Shown: positions 26,077 to 35,734 of the stretch, one piece after another
How positions within the stretch are numbered: position 1 is the first letter of the stretch
Layout of the letters: each line of letters starts with the position of its first letter
NCBI GenBank assembly: GCA_938003545.1
Contig: CALKXY010000012.1
Location: 1 to 64,000 of the forward strand
Source: an uncultured Caulobacterales bacterium
GTDB lineage: Bacteria; Pseudomonadota; Alphaproteobacteria; Caulobacterales; Maricaulaceae
Length of the DNA stretch: 64,000 bases
Direction: 5' to 3'
Program-made: the position numbers and the translations under genes
Notes under the pieces: model-generated
What the model was told of the DNA's origin: nothing
The model's input: the letters and a program-made list of their open reading frames with translations, nothing else
Database searches by the model: none

Positions 26077-28437
26077 ATGAGCCTCATGAAAAATTGGCTA
26101 TCACCCCTCGTTCTTTCCTCTGCGCTACTTCTAGTAGGCTGTGACAATGCAGGTACACCTGCGCCCACATTGCAGGAAGCCGCCGAACAATCTCAACAAG
26201 CCGTTGAAGCAGAGCAACGCCCCGTCAATTATATTCGGAAAACTCCAATTATCGGCGGGCTCACACCAGAACGTATCAACAGCTCACCTTCCCTCGGTGG
26301 AGCTTCTCTCTCTGGTGTTAGAATTGCGCCCAACGGAGAATTTGTGACCGTTCTGCAAGGCCGCGAAGACGACGCTGCGCAACAAGACCTTTGGGCGTAT
26401 GATTTAGAAACGGGCGCAGGCCGTCTACTCGTCAGTTCGACTGATTTATTAGCAGGACCAGAGGTTCTGTCGGAAGAAGAAAAGAACCGCCGCGAACGCT
26501 CACGCGAATATGGAAAAGGGATTATATCCTATAGTTGGGTCGGCGATAATTTGCTGCTTTTCCCCTTAGGCGGTGACATTTATTTATATGACCTAACGAC
26601 GCAAGAAAGCCGACAGGTCACTGCAACGAAAGGTTTTGAAACGGACCCGAAAGTCAGCCGCGACGGGAGCAAAGTCGCCTATGTTCGCGCGAATGAGCTT
26701 TATATCAAAGATTTGGAGACAGGCCTTGAGCGTCAACTCACCGACGGCTCCACCGATACAATCAGAAACGCGACTGCCAGTTTCGTGGTGCAAGAAGAGT
26801 TAGACCGCAGCACTGGATATTGGATGTCTGGCGATGCAAAAATGATCGCCTATACGCAAATCGATGAGAGTGCGATTGCGATTGAAAACCGCATCGACTT
26901 TGGCGCGGACGGCGTCAGCAATATTGCGCAACGTTATCCTTTTGCTGGCACGGATAATGCGACAGTGAAATTGGGCTTTGTCTCTGCACGCGGCGGCAAG
27001 ACACGCTGGGTCAAATTGGATGATGACGCAGATCTTGGCGATGATATTTATTTAACGCGCGTCAGCTGGGCCCCTGATAACCGCACAGCATTCGTTGGCG
27101 TGCTCGCGCGGGATCACAAACTCCATCGTATTTACAAAATTGATTCCCGCACAGGAAAGAAAACCGCCTTTTACGATGACAGCTCTCCAACATGGTTGAA
27201 TATAGGCCCTTCTATGCGGCCAACATCAGACGACGGCATGATTTGGTCAGCCGAACGCGGTGACAAACGCCAGATATTCAAAGTGGATGCAGAGGGCGGC
27301 ATTAAAGCCCTAACCCCTGACAATTTAAACGCGAGAAGCTTGCTGTGTCGCACGAATGATGCGCTCTTTGTGAGCGGGTGGACAGACACGCCGACGTCCA
27401 ACCATATTTTCAAAGTCACGCAAAATGAAACAGGGCAAGATGTGACTCAGATCACATCCAAACCAGGGAGTCATGGCGCTAGCTTTAATTCCGATTGCAC
27501 GCGCTATCTTGGTCGCCACACAGATGATGCCGCCCCGTCTAGCCTACGGGCTTATGAAGCTGATGGCACGCCATTGGCATGGCTGAACGAGAATAAATTG
27601 GACGAAAATCATCCTTACACACCCTATCTCTCGGCACATATTAATCCAGAATATGGACAGTTAGAAGCCGCAGATGGAACCCCGTTGGATTACATGTTGT
27701 TCAAACCTTCGGATATTAAACCTGGCGAAGAACGTCCGGCCATAACTATCGTTTATAATGGTCCGGGCGTGCAACGCGTGCGGCGTGGTTTTGGCCGCAA
27801 GCAACTTGCCAATATGTTAGCGCATCATGGTTTTGTCGTGTTCTTCATTGATGGGCGCGGCGCGAGTAATCATGGCAAAGCCTTTGAAGATCATGTGTAC
27901 CGCGCAATGGGAACCGTTGAAGTCGAAGATCAGGCCGTCGGCGCGCGCTGGCTCGCGGCACAGCCTTTTGTCGATGAAGACAATATGGGCATATATGGTT
28001 GGTCCTATGGCGGGTACATGACGTTGCATATGTTGGCGCAAACAGATCTCTATAAATCTGGGGTATCTGGCGCACCTGTTACCGACTGGTCGCTTTACGA
28101 TACGGCCTACACGGAACGTTATCTTGGCGACCCAACGCCGGGCGCAGAGAATTACACCGCAGGATCATATGAGAACGGCAGCGTTTTTAAATATCTAGAC
28201 GGCCTTACAGAACCTGTTCTGCTGATCCACGGAATGGCCGACGATAATGTTGTTTTCCGTCATTCGATCAAACTGATGGACGCCATGCAAAAGGCGAATA
28301 AGCATAATATGCGTATTCAAACCTATCCTGGCGAGAAGCACGGCTTCAGAAAGACAGAAAACCGCATTCATCGGGATCGTCAGATTTTAGAGTTCTTTAG
28401 CGAAACGCTTGCCCCAACGTACCCTGCTGAAGACTAA
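26077..28437 (+). CDS. Dipeptidyl-peptidase IV-like S9 serine peptidase lipoprotein
   Basis: 786 residues from the ATG at 26077. A signal sequence with lipobox (ALLLVGC) indicates a lipoprotein. Residues to about 520 form a DPP-IV beta-propeller with YAYDL/YDLTT-type blades and the EELDRSTGYWMSGD segment, whose paired Glu anchors the substrate N-terminus in DPP-IV (DPP-IV-like EE). The alpha/beta-hydrolase domain has GWSYGGYM (nucleophile Ser), MADDNV (Asp) and GEKHGF (His). It should release N-terminal dipeptides with penultimate Pro/Ala in the periplasm. It is convergent with the TPR gene. Confidence 0.93.
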   Translation: MSLMKNWLSPLVLSSALLLVGCDNAGTPAPTLQEAAEQSQQAVEAEQRPVNYIRKTPIIGGLTPERINSSPSLGGASLSGVRIAPNGEFVTVLQGREDDAAQQDLWAYDLETGAGRLLVSSTDLLAGPEVLSEEEKNRRERSREYGKGIISYSWVGDNLLLFPLGGDIYLYDLTTQESRQVTATKGFETDPKVSRDGSKVAYVRANELYIKDLETGLERQLTDGSTDTIRNATASFVVQEELDRSTGYWMSGDAKMIAYTQIDESAIAIENRIDFGADGVSNIAQRYPFAGTDNATVKLGFVSARGGKTRWVKLDDDADLGDDIYLTRVSWAPDNRTAFVGVLARDHKLHRIYKIDSRTGKKTAFYDDSSPTWLNIGPSMRPTSDDGMIWSAERGDKRQIFKVDAEGGIKALTPDNLNARSLLCRTNDALFVSGWTDTPTSNHIFKVTQNETGQDVTQITSKPGSHGASFNSDCTRYLGRHTDDAAPSSLRAYEADGTPLAWLNENKLDENHPYTPYLSAHINPEYGQLEAADGTPLDYMLFKPSDIKPGEERPAITIVYNGPGVQRVRRGFGRKQLANMLAHHGFVVFFIDGRGASNHGKAFEDHVYRAMGTVEVEDQAVGARWLAAQPFVDEDNMGIYGWSYGGYMTLHMLAQTDLYKSGVSGAPVTDWSLYDTAYTERYLGDPTPGAENYTAGSYENGSVFKYLDGLTEPVLLIHGMADDNVVFRHSIKLMDAMQKANKHNMRIQTYPGEKHGFRKTENRIHRDRQILEFFSETLAPTYPAED

Positions 28438-28448
28438 GCCTTCCTTCC

Positions 28449-29120
28449 CTACTCAGGAGTAGCGGCAGGCGTTTCCACTCTTACGGCCTCGCGGATCTTT
28501 CCGCGTAACAAAGCTGTCTCAACAGATGTTGGGTCAAGGTCGAGCGCCGCTTCCACATCGGATTGCGCACCTTCAATATCATCCTGCTTGAACCGAGCAT
28601 CTGCACGGTATCGCAAAGCATCAGCACGTTCAGGTTCCAAAGCTAAGACAGATGTCAGATCGGTTTCAGCATAATCATACCGTCCCGAAAGTGCATAGGC
28701 TCGTGCCCGCGTAATGCGCAGGTCGACATGATCAAATTCGAGTTTTAACCCTGCAGATGCCGACGTATAGGCTCGCTCTGGATCATCCGCCGCCAGCCAG
28801 AAATTTGCCGCTTCAGCATAATGTTTAACCCGCGTTGCATCACTGCCGCCATCTGCACCCGCTGCCAACGCATCCAAGCGATAGGCGGCTTCATCTTCAT
28901 GGCCCAGCGCGAATAACGACATAGCCACACAATGTTTCGCGCGCCGTCCGCCGCCTTCATTTTTCCATTGCAACGCCAACTCATATGCCTCTTGCGCATC
29001 ATCTGCGATCGACTCGAGGCAGGCTTTATGCCGCGCATCAAACTCGGACGTTAAGTCCGCAGCAAGACTAGGTGTACTAAACGCGCAGAGCAGCGCGACA
29101 TGGGCAAAAAGACGTGTCAT
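28449..29120 (-). CDS. Exported tetratricopeptide-repeat protein
   Basis: 223 residues with a cleavable signal peptide (LLCAFSTPSLAADL). The rest is TPR-like helical pairs; the clearest are near 120-205 (YAEAANFWLAADDPERAYTS, ALSGRYDYAETDLTSVLALEP, ADARFKQDDIEGAQSDVEAALDLDP). It has no enzyme motif. It is likely a periplasmic scaffold protein. It is divergent from the 29155 epimerase gene. Confidence 0.75.
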   Translation of the reverse strand: MTRLFAHVALLCAFSTPSLAADLTSEFDARHKACLESIADDAQEAYELALQWKNEGGGRRAKHCVAMSLFALGHEDEAAYRLDALAAGADGGSDATRVKHYAEAANFWLAADDPERAYTSASAGLKLEFDHVDLRITRARAYALSGRYDYAETDLTSVLALEPERADALRYRADARFKQDDIEGAQSDVEAALDLDPTSVETALLRGKIREAVRVETPAATPE

Positions 29121-29154
29121 GCAGATCGCATAAACCTAGGAAGCTGAACCGACA

Positions 29155-30018
29155 ATGAGCCGTCACATTAAGAAGCCTCAATCTGCGCTCCTTTTGGGGG
29201 CCGGGTATGTAGCACAACATTTAGCGCCAGAGCTAATACGGCGCGGCTGGGACGTGGTTGCAACCACACGAAACGGAACAACCGATATCGAAAGCGTGAC
29301 CTGTTTACCCTTTCACGGTGCTGCAACCGACGCGTTAAAAGCCGCCTTTGTGGACGCTGATATTATCATAACCTCAATACCGCCTTCGAAAGTAGGAACA
29401 GATCCAGCTCTGTACGCCTTGGCACATCTAACGCCGTCGGCGCGATGGATTGGCTATCTCTCTGCAACATCTGTGTATGGAGATCGCGACGGGAAGTGGG
29501 CCTTTGAAGGCGAATCACCGACCCCGAGCCTCGCGCGAGGGAAAGCCCGCGCTGAAGCTGAAATTTCATGGATCGAAACGCTTTGGCCTGTGCATATTTT
29601 TCGTTTAGCGGGTATTTACGGACCAGGCCGTTCCCCCTTCAGAAAACTTCGCGAGGGCAGCGCCCGAGCCGTGATCAAGGACGGCCATGTCGTCAACAGA
29701 ATCCACGTCGCAGATATAGTGAGTGCTGTCCTGCTAAGCGTTGAAAATCCTGACCTGCAAGCGATTTACAATCTAGCGGATGGTCATCCCGCCCCGCCGC
29801 AAGATGTCTTGGACTATGCTGCAGGTTTATTGAAACAAGCCCCGCCGCCCCGCGTAGATGTAGCCCATGCTGAGGTATCGAAAATGGCGCGAAGTTTTTA
29901 CGCGGAATGCAAACGAATCAATGCTGATAAAGCCAGACGTGATTTGGGGTGGGTCCCGCGCTACGCCACATATCGCGACGGGCTTGCCGCGATATTAGAT
30001 CAAGAGCCGCATTCGTAA
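29155..30018 (+). CDS. NAD(P)-dependent epimerase/dehydratase-like protein (YeeZ-like)
   Basis: 287 residues of the extended short-chain dehydrogenase fold. A Rossmann motif LLLGAGYVAQHLAPEL is at the N-terminus, followed by SATSVYGD with the catalytic Tyr, FRLAGIYGPGRS and the NRIHVADIV strand. The glycine pattern and length resemble YeeZ-type atypical SDRs of unknown substrate. It is convergent with the next lipoprotein gene, leaving one base between stops. Confidence 0.82.
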   Translation: MSRHIKKPQSALLLGAGYVAQHLAPELIRRGWDVVATTRNGTTDIESVTCLPFHGAATDALKAAFVDADIIITSIPPSKVGTDPALYALAHLTPSARWIGYLSATSVYGDRDGKWAFEGESPTPSLARGKARAEAEISWIETLWPVHIFRLAGIYGPGRSPFRKLREGSARAVIKDGHVVNRIHVADIVSAVLLSVENPDLQAIYNLADGHPAPPQDVLDYAAGLLKQAPPPRVDVAHAEVSKMARSFYAECKRINADKARRDLGWVPRYATYRDGLAAILDQEPHS

Positions 30019-30019
30019 T

Positions 30020-30562
30020 TTACGGGTAGTTATAACTGGATTGAATAAACCCGGGCTGCGAAAACCCGCGCAGACCCGCTGTTTTCGCACTGATCGGGTT
30101 AACAGCATAGGGTCCAGCTTCCGTCGCCAAGACATAACCTTTATTTCGCATACAAACTTCAAAGTCGGGATCAAGGCTGAAGTCATATTCTGAGATGAAG
30201 AGGTAGCCCCGTGCGCGCGTTTCGCAATTCCGCCAATCTGTGTCTTTAGAGACCCCATTCAACATAACGAATTCGGCGTCGCGGGGGTCAATAGGCGTGT
30301 AATTGACACTTTGCACTGGGGTACTTTCATACAGCACCACATCATACCCCGCGTAATTTGTCTGAACCGTCGCCGTATCGTAAATCTCAACATCATATTG
30401 CGCGTCGGAAAATGCATAAGATTGATCTGGCGCGCCACGTAAAGCAGGCTCTACCGCTTGCGAAGACGCATGATTGTTGCCTTTTAGCCAACCTGAAACT
30501 TGAGAGCAGCCGCCAAGTGTGAGGGCCGCAAAAGCCGTAAGGGTAAGAAATGATGCGCGCAT
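30020..30562 (-). CDS. Putative lipoprotein, unknown
   Basis: 180 residues from the ATG at 30562, chosen because a lipoprotein signal (TLTAFAALTLGGCSQ) follows at once. The upstream open frame has no signal-like features. The mature part is rich in Tyr/Asp and has an even Cys pair (NCETRARGY and FEVCMRNKGYV). The latter, an R/KxKGY near a Cys, recalls small outer-membrane lipoproteins of Alphaproteobacteria, but I cannot name a family. Confidence 0.6.
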   Translation of the reverse strand: MRASFLTLTAFAALTLGGCSQVSGWLKGNNHASSQAVEPALRGAPDQSYAFSDAQYDVEIYDTATVQTNYAGYDVVLYESTPVQSVNYTPIDPRDAEFVMLNGVSKDTDWRNCETRARGYLFISEYDFSLDPDFEVCMRNKGYVLATEAGPYAVNPISAKTAGLRGFSQPGFIQSSYNYP

Positions 30563-30722
30563 GATGCAGTCCCGGTGTGAAACGTTGTTGCAGACACGCT
30601 TCAAGTTCCATGCCACCCCTCGAATAAAATGAGGGGGTTTTTCGAATATATAAGCGTGATTTGCCAACATTTCGCATCAGTCTGATGATTGACTTGATCA
30701 TTTTTCACGCCACACTCACGGA

Positions 30723-31283
30723 ATGACCGAAACACCTTTTCATACAAAAACGTCCAATCCGCCCGCAGAGGATTCTCGCCTGTCCAATATTTGGAGAGCC
30801 GCTGAAACCTATGGCGCACGCAGTTTCGACAATTACGCACAAGTTCGATCCGTTGCTGAAACGGTGCGCGACTTACTCTGTCAGTGGTTAGACACAGGAG
30901 ATGAGCCTTGTGTGTATCTTGTTCCGCCAGAAGGCCCTTTTCAGGCCGAAAATTACCAATCCGGTGCGTTTTCCGTTGCTGGGAAAGGCTATCTGCCCCT
31001 TAAACCGATCAGCTTTGGCCTCGCCATTCGGATTTCTGAAGACAAAGATTACATGCGATTACAAATGCATTGCCAAAAAGAAGGCAACCAGATGAAAATA
31101 TCGATTGCCAAAGAAAGCGCCGTCGCCGTGCAGCTTCCGCTGGACGAAGCGCAATTGACACCCCTCTTTGATCGAATTTATAACCATATTCTAGCGTTCT
31201 TCAAAGATAGCGTCGATCAATATGACGAAGGCGATTACGGCACATCCGTCATCGGTTTCGACATTTACCGCGTGGCCGAATAA
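30723..31283 (+). CDS. Conserved-looking hypothetical protein, cytoplasmic
   Basis: 186 residues, no signal peptide or membrane segment. A helical N-terminal third (LSNIWRAAETYGARSFDNYAQVR) is followed by alternating strands (SFGLAIRISED, MRLQMHCQKEGN, MKISIAKES) and a helical stretch (LTPLFDRIYNHILAFFKDSV). I do not recognise a family. Composition and codon use match the neighbours. It precedes the antiporter gene by 100 bases on the same strand. Confidence 0.6.
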   Translation: MTETPFHTKTSNPPAEDSRLSNIWRAAETYGARSFDNYAQVRSVAETVRDLLCQWLDTGDEPCVYLVPPEGPFQAENYQSGAFSVAGKGYLPLKPISFGLAIRISEDKDYMRLQMHCQKEGNQMKISIAKESAVAVQLPLDEAQLTPLFDRIYNHILAFFKDSVDQYDEGDYGTSVIGFDIYRVAE

Positions 31284-31383
31284 CCTTAGCGATAACATTT
31301 GGTAAGGACCGCTGAATCAGCTATCCTAACCCTTGATTGAATTTTCCGGCGGGCCAGTTTCCGCGCCGAATAACGAGATAAGT

Positions 31384-33372
31384 ATGAGTTTTGAAGCGGC
31401 TATGTTGGCTGACATCATTTTTGCGGGGGGCGGCGAGGCCATCCACCATGAGGGATCAATTCTACCGTTCAAAATTGCGCTGATTGGTGCGCTGGGAATT
31501 GGCGCACAATGGTTGGCATGGAAACTCCAGCGTCCAGCGATTGTCTTAATGGCGATTGCGGGCCTGATTTTCGGACCTTTGGTCGGATATTTACTTGGCC
31601 TGCCTCTGCCTGATGTCTTGCATGACGGACTGCAAAACTTTCGACTAAACCCTCAAGTGGACTTTGGTGACGTGTATCGCCCTATGATTGGGATTGCCGT
31701 TGCGATTATCCTGTTCGAGGGCGGGTTAAACCTTAAATTCAAGGATTTAGGCGACGCCAAAAGTGCTGTTATCCGCATGGTTGTGCTCGCTGGCCCCATA
31801 GCTTGGGGTCTTGGGACCTTGGCGGCACATTATCTTGTAGGTCTTAAATGGGACTTGGCTGCTATGGTTGGCGGCCTTTTCATTGTGACAGGCCCAACAG
31901 TAATCATGCCGCTCCTACGCCAAGCGCATTTGCAAGCTAAGCCTGCGAATGTTTTGAAATGGGAAGGTATCGTCAATGACCCACTCGGTGCACTTTTTGC
32001 GGTAATCGTCTTTGAATTCATTCGCCTGACCCAAATGGAAGCCAGCATGGCGATGGTCTTTGGGAAGCTCGCTTTTGCAGCTATCCTCGGCACAGGTGTC
32101 GGTATTGTGTCCGGTATTGGTATGGCGTGGGCGTTCCGACGCGGTGTGATTCCGGAATATCTGAAAGCTCCAGTCGTTCTGGCCTGGGTCTTGGTCATCT
32201 ATGTTCTTGCGAACACATTGGCCGATGAAACAGGTCTTTTAGCTGTGACCGCCCTCGGCATGACCATGGCGAATACGAAATTTGCGTCCATGGTTGAAAT
32301 GCGCCGCTTTAAAGAAAACATTGCGATTATTTTGGTCTCAGGCGTATTTGTAATGCTGACGGCGACATTGACGCCTGCTGTCTTGAAAGCCTTCGTATCT
32401 GACTGGGGCGTGATCGCCTTTGTCCTTGCGATGATGTTCGTCGTCCGTCCAATTGCAGTGATGGTTTCGACGCTCTGGTCTGGCTTATCATGGAAAGAGA
32501 GTTTGCTGATCTCCCTCATCGCGCCACGCGGTATTGTCGCCGTTGCAGTTGCGGGCTTATTTGCTACAGAAATGCAGGCGTTAGGCCGTGGAGATGGTGC
32601 GATTTTTGTACCGCTTGCCTTTGCACTTGTCTTCGCAACGGTTTTATTCGCAGGGTTTTTCATTGGGCCTTTGGCGCATATGCTAGGTCTCGACAGCGGT
32701 GACGGTGACGGCGTATTAATCGTCGGTGCGAACCCATGGTCACTTGGCCTCGCGAAGGCGCTGAAAGATATGCACATCAAGGTCACAGTGGCCGACACAA
32801 ATTGGCGTCGTCTGCGTGGTGCCCGACTAGAGGGGCATGAGACATTCTTTGGCGAAGTTCTGTCTGAAAATGCTGATTATTCACTTGATCATAGCAGTTT
32901 CAACATCCTGATCGCGGCCACGCCGAATGAGGCTTATAACGCCCTTGTTTGCGTCGAATTTGCACCCGAATTGGGCCGTCATCGCGTTTTCCAAGTCGGG
33001 GCGCGCGAGAGCGACGAAGATGATGCGCAAGGCATCGCCTTCACATCGCGCGGACGGACACTTACATCTCGCGGGCGCAGCTTTGATGCGCTTACGCGCG
33101 ATTGGTGGGGTGGGTGGCGTTTCCGTGCCACAAGCCTGTCAGCTGAATACACGCTGGAAGATTTGTATAAAGATCGCGGCGATGATCTGGACCTCATTTT
33201 GGCCCGCAAGCCGGACGGTATGTTGGAATTCATTCAACCAGGCCAGGAATTCCGCGCAGAAGGTGCGTCCGTCTTGAGTTTCTGCCCTGCCAGAGACACC
33301 GAGAGCGCCCGCGGCGAAGGCGCAAAGCGTGGTAGTGGATTGGCCGGACCGGCAGCCCCCCTTCCCGCCTAA
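31384..33372 (+). CDS. CPA1-type Na+(K+)/H+ antiporter with C-terminal NAD-binding (TrkA-N-like) domain
   Basis: 662 residues from the ATG at 31384; the open frame begins at a TTG at 31333 without support. Residues 25-430 hold about 12 membrane segments with the CPA signatures EGGLNLKFKDL, GGLFIVTGPTVIMPLLR, EGIVNDPLGALFA and LIAPRGIVAVAVAGLFA. After residue 450 follows a Rossmann-like domain (GVLIVGANPWSLGLAKAL, a D at the second strand, then ILIAATPNEAYNAL), typical for nucleotide-gated antiporters. The last 30 residues are a Gly/Ala/Pro-rich tail. The product is an inner-membrane protein for pH and cation balance; which cation is unknown. Confidence 0.9.
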   Translation: MSFEAAMLADIIFAGGGEAIHHEGSILPFKIALIGALGIGAQWLAWKLQRPAIVLMAIAGLIFGPLVGYLLGLPLPDVLHDGLQNFRLNPQVDFGDVYRPMIGIAVAIILFEGGLNLKFKDLGDAKSAVIRMVVLAGPIAWGLGTLAAHYLVGLKWDLAAMVGGLFIVTGPTVIMPLLRQAHLQAKPANVLKWEGIVNDPLGALFAVIVFEFIRLTQMEASMAMVFGKLAFAAILGTGVGIVSGIGMAWAFRRGVIPEYLKAPVVLAWVLVIYVLANTLADETGLLAVTALGMTMANTKFASMVEMRRFKENIAIILVSGVFVMLTATLTPAVLKAFVSDWGVIAFVLAMMFVVRPIAVMVSTLWSGLSWKESLLISLIAPRGIVAVAVAGLFATEMQALGRGDGAIFVPLAFALVFATVLFAGFFIGPLAHMLGLDSGDGDGVLIVGANPWSLGLAKALKDMHIKVTVADTNWRRLRGARLEGHETFFGEVLSENADYSLDHSSFNILIAATPNEAYNALVCVEFAPELGRHRVFQVGARESDEDDAQGIAFTSRGRTLTSRGRSFDALTRDWWGGWRFRATSLSAEYTLEDLYKDRGDDLDLILARKPDGMLEFIQPGQEFRAEGASVLSFCPARDTESARGEGAKRGSGLAGPAAPLPA

Positions 33373-33373
33373 A

Positions 33374-34378
33374 ATGAAAATTGGCAGCGTGATACTGGCA
33401 GCTTTCGTGCTGACGTGTTGCGCGCCAACTGATCTTCAAAGTTCAGGTCAAACAGACCTCTCTGAAAAACAATTGCGCGCGACGTCCTGTTCGCGCGACA
33501 CGCAGCGATATGACCCTCCTCCTTTATCATTGAAGGTCAAGAATGTTCCTCTTGGAACGGATGCAGATATCGCGAGGGCTCTCCCGAAAAATATGAATTT
33601 TATCGGGGGATGGCACCTCACTTCAAACGATTCAAATTTCGGCGGATTATCTGGTCTGGCTGTCTTAGAATCAGGCGACTTGTTGTCTGTTTCAGACAAA
33701 GGCTATGTCGTGACGCTTGGTTTATCTGGCAGTATTCCAAATGGGCAGGCGACAATGATGCCACTTTCAAATGCCAAAGGAAAAGTCCTGACAGGGAAAA
33801 TTGACGGAGACGCAGAAGGCCTAACCTATCGCGAAGGTCTCGCTTTCGTATCTTTTGAACGCCGTCACAGAATTTTAGCCTTTGACTTTGGACGGTGCGG
33901 TGGGGCCGCAAAAGGGCAATATTTTTCAGGACTACCAAAAGAAAAGCTGGGTGCGCGTATCGCGACCAATAGCGGAGCAGAGGCCTTAGACTTCGCGCCG
34001 GATGGACGCGTGCGGGCAGGATATGAAACCGTTATAAATAAACGCGCACCGTTAGTCATATTTGATGCGGATGGGATTGTTCGGGAAGATCCAATTTTCC
34101 TAGATATTGAGGACGGATTTAAATTGGTCGGCGCGGATGCTGGATATCAACTTTTTCGGTCTTATGATCGCGTCAAAGGCAACCGAAATATTATACGTGG
34201 CCCGAATTTAGAGGCACATCTATCCCCGCCCCTCGCTGTTGATAATTTTGAGGGCCTTGCTGTTGCACCACAAACAGGCGGCGAAACCTATATTTACATC
34301 ATATCAGATGATAATTTTTCAGCTAAGCAACGTACGCTGCTCTATCTGTTTGCGATTAACGCCGTAGACAAAAACTAA
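33374..34378 (+). CDS. Phytase-like esterase-domain lipoprotein
   Basis: 334 residues starting at ATG 33374, one base after the antiporter stop, so the two are probably cotranscribed. The N-terminus is a lipoprotein signal (VILAAFVLTCCAP). The mature part resembles the esterase-like-activity-of-phytase domain family (PF13449): GLSGLAVLESGDLLSVSDKG, DAEGLTYREGLAFVSFE, NSGAEALDFAPDG and DNFEGLAVAPQ, a beta-propeller type. The substrate is unknown; the phytase label comes from the family name only. Its end overlaps the convergent 34375-34908 gene by four bases. Confidence 0.82.
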   Translation: MKIGSVILAAFVLTCCAPTDLQSSGQTDLSEKQLRATSCSRDTQRYDPPPLSLKVKNVPLGTDADIARALPKNMNFIGGWHLTSNDSNFGGLSGLAVLESGDLLSVSDKGYVVTLGLSGSIPNGQATMMPLSNAKGKVLTGKIDGDAEGLTYREGLAFVSFERRHRILAFDFGRCGGAAKGQYFSGLPKEKLGARIATNSGAEALDFAPDGRVRAGYETVINKRAPLVIFDADGIVREDPIFLDIEDGFKLVGADAGYQLFRSYDRVKGNRNIIRGPNLEAHLSPPLAVDNFEGLAVAPQTGGETYIYIISDDNFSAKQRTLLYLFAINAVDKN

Positions 34379-34908
34379 CGACGAGAGGTCGTGCGTCTTG
34401 TACGGCTAGACGTATTTTTATCTGGTGCTAGCGCATTCGCAACGCACATGGATTCCAAAAGATTGCCTTTTTTAACACCCTTGAAGTAAGTTTTAAGCGC
34501 GCTGCGCTGACGTTTATCAGAGAGTGACATTATAATTTTCTTATCAGACTCACGGCGCCAAGCATCAAGATGCTGGATATTGTTTTCATCGCCACTTTGC
34601 CGGATTCGAATTTCGTAAATATCGAATTTTACGCGTTCGTCTGCGATACGTTGCGGAACACTGTCACCTAGCGACGCTCGCATAGTTTTCAAATAGCAAT
34701 CAGTGGTGACTTCTTGATATTTGGCCTCTGCGCGGGCCGGGTTTTCTTTATATAATTTGTTGAAGTGACTTTGGCCGGTAACATCTGCCATGCCATTTAA
34801 GGCTTTCACTGTGGCCTTCGTCGCACCAATCGTGCACCCGCCGACAACAACTGTACAGCCACCAATCGTCATTAATGTGCCAATTGCCAGTGTTTTTAAA
34901 ACGCTCAT
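34375..34908 (-). CDS. Hypothetical exported protein
   Basis: 177 residues. The start shows a hydrophobic segment with Cys residues (LMTIGGCTVVVGGCTIGA), which could be a lipobox at the first or second Cys. The mature region is basic and helical (HFNKLYKENPARAEAKYQEV), ending in an Arg/Thr/Ser-rich tail. I cannot assign a family. It stands alone and is convergent with the phytase-like gene. Confidence 0.6.
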   Translation of the reverse strand: MSVLKTLAIGTLMTIGGCTVVVGGCTIGATKATVKALNGMADVTGQSHFNKLYKENPARAEAKYQEVTTDCYLKTMRASLGDSVPQRIADERVKFDIYEIRIRQSGDENNIQHLDAWRRESDKKIIMSLSDKRQRSALKTYFKGVKKGNLLESMCVANALAPDKNTSSRTRRTTSRR

Positions 34909-35009
34909 GGTTACCCCTCCAAATATGGGACAACCTTAGGGAGAAAGAGATATTTTTGCGTTATTTAGCGCAGTTAATTATGTCTAAATTTTATATCTTA
35001 TGGATAAAA

Positions 35010-35360
35010 TTAAACACTGCGGAACCGGGATTTATCAAAGACTTTTAGAACTGTCAGCAAGTCATGTCCGCGTTTCAATACCAGACCGCCCGGTGCAATC
35101 ACCGCAAATTGCCCTTGTTTTTTGCGCAAAGCTGGAACTTTTTCGATACGGTAAAGCGCATGGTCTGACGCCCGCCTGTAAATAGAGAACACAGCCTTAT
35201 CGCTGAGGAAGTCCATCGCATAGTCTTTCCAATCTCCCTTACTCACCATCTGGCCATAGACGTTAAGGATGGCCGAAAGCTCTTTACGGTCAAACGCAAT
35301 TTGTGACGGCGGCTTTGGCGGTGTCGAAGAACTCGACGGGAAAGGAAGAATTTCGCTCAT
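35010..35360 (-). CDS. DUF2794 domain protein
   Basis: 116 residues matching the alphaproteobacterial DUF2794 family: FDRKELSAILNVYGQMVSKGDWKDYAMDFL, AVFSIYRRAS, LYRIEKVPALRKKQGQFAV and LKRGHDLLTVLKVF. Function is unknown. The family is confined to Alphaproteobacteria, so it helps place the organism. A Pro/Ser-rich N-terminus precedes the domain. Confidence 0.9.
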   Translation of the reverse strand: MSEILPFPSSSSTPPKPPSQIAFDRKELSAILNVYGQMVSKGDWKDYAMDFLSDKAVFSIYRRASDHALYRIEKVPALRKKQGQFAVIAPGGLVLKRGHDLLTVLKVFDKSRFRSV

Positions 35361-35734
35361 GACATTAATATAAGCGGAACTTACGCGCTGACAAGATGGT
35401 CTGATTTTTCAGACGCTTAAGGCGCGTCCTGACCAAGACCTATCCGTATTGTAACAACGTGCCACATTTATGCCACAATTGCGGCCTGATTTGACCCCAA
35501 AGCCGATCTAACAGGTATTTGTCGCAGGATAAGACAACGGAAAGCGGGTCGGTTATTTATCAGCCCCCCAGCCCCCGGAACGTCGAAGCTGCCTTGACTT
35601 GCGACAACAAAACAACGTTCCCACGTTGACCTGATGAGGGGTCCCTATCCCTAGGGGTGACTTCATCTAAGCGGCCTTAGTCTGCATCACGTTCAGCCCC
35701 GTGATGCAAACTGGGGCCGCCGTCATTTTGAGGA
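35361..35734. other. 374-base intergenic region with hairpin cluster
   Basis: No gene seen on either strand. The first 200 bases show no clear structure, except a C-rich run near 35567-35580. The last 130 bases hold three consecutive stems, described in the next entry. The region lies between the DUF2794 start and the DUF1223 stop, both minus strand. Confidence 0.5.
35613..35730 (+). ncRNA. Candidate structured RNA (three tandem hairpins)
   Basis: Stem 1: CAACGT/ACGTTG around TCCC (35613-35628). Stem 2: GATGA (35633-35637) pairs with TCATC (35662-35666), enclosing GTC/GAC and CCTA/TAGG, again with a TCCC loop. Stem 3: GCGGCC (35671-35676) with GGCCGC (35715-35720), enclosing a 9-bp perfect stem TGCATCACG/CGTGATGCA, followed by CGTCATTTT. 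On the plus strand this reads like a small RNA ending in a terminator. On the minus strand stem 3 could end the DUF1223 transcript. The repeated TCCC loops recall anti-Shine-Dalgarno loops of some alphaproteobacterial small RNAs. No promoter was recognised, and no known Rfam family comes to mind. Confidence 0.4.

Noticed and set aside
35630-35637. CTGATGA, the core of a hammerhead ribozyme
   Set aside because: The required GAAA after stem II and the paired third stem are absent; the stretch fits hairpin 2 instead.
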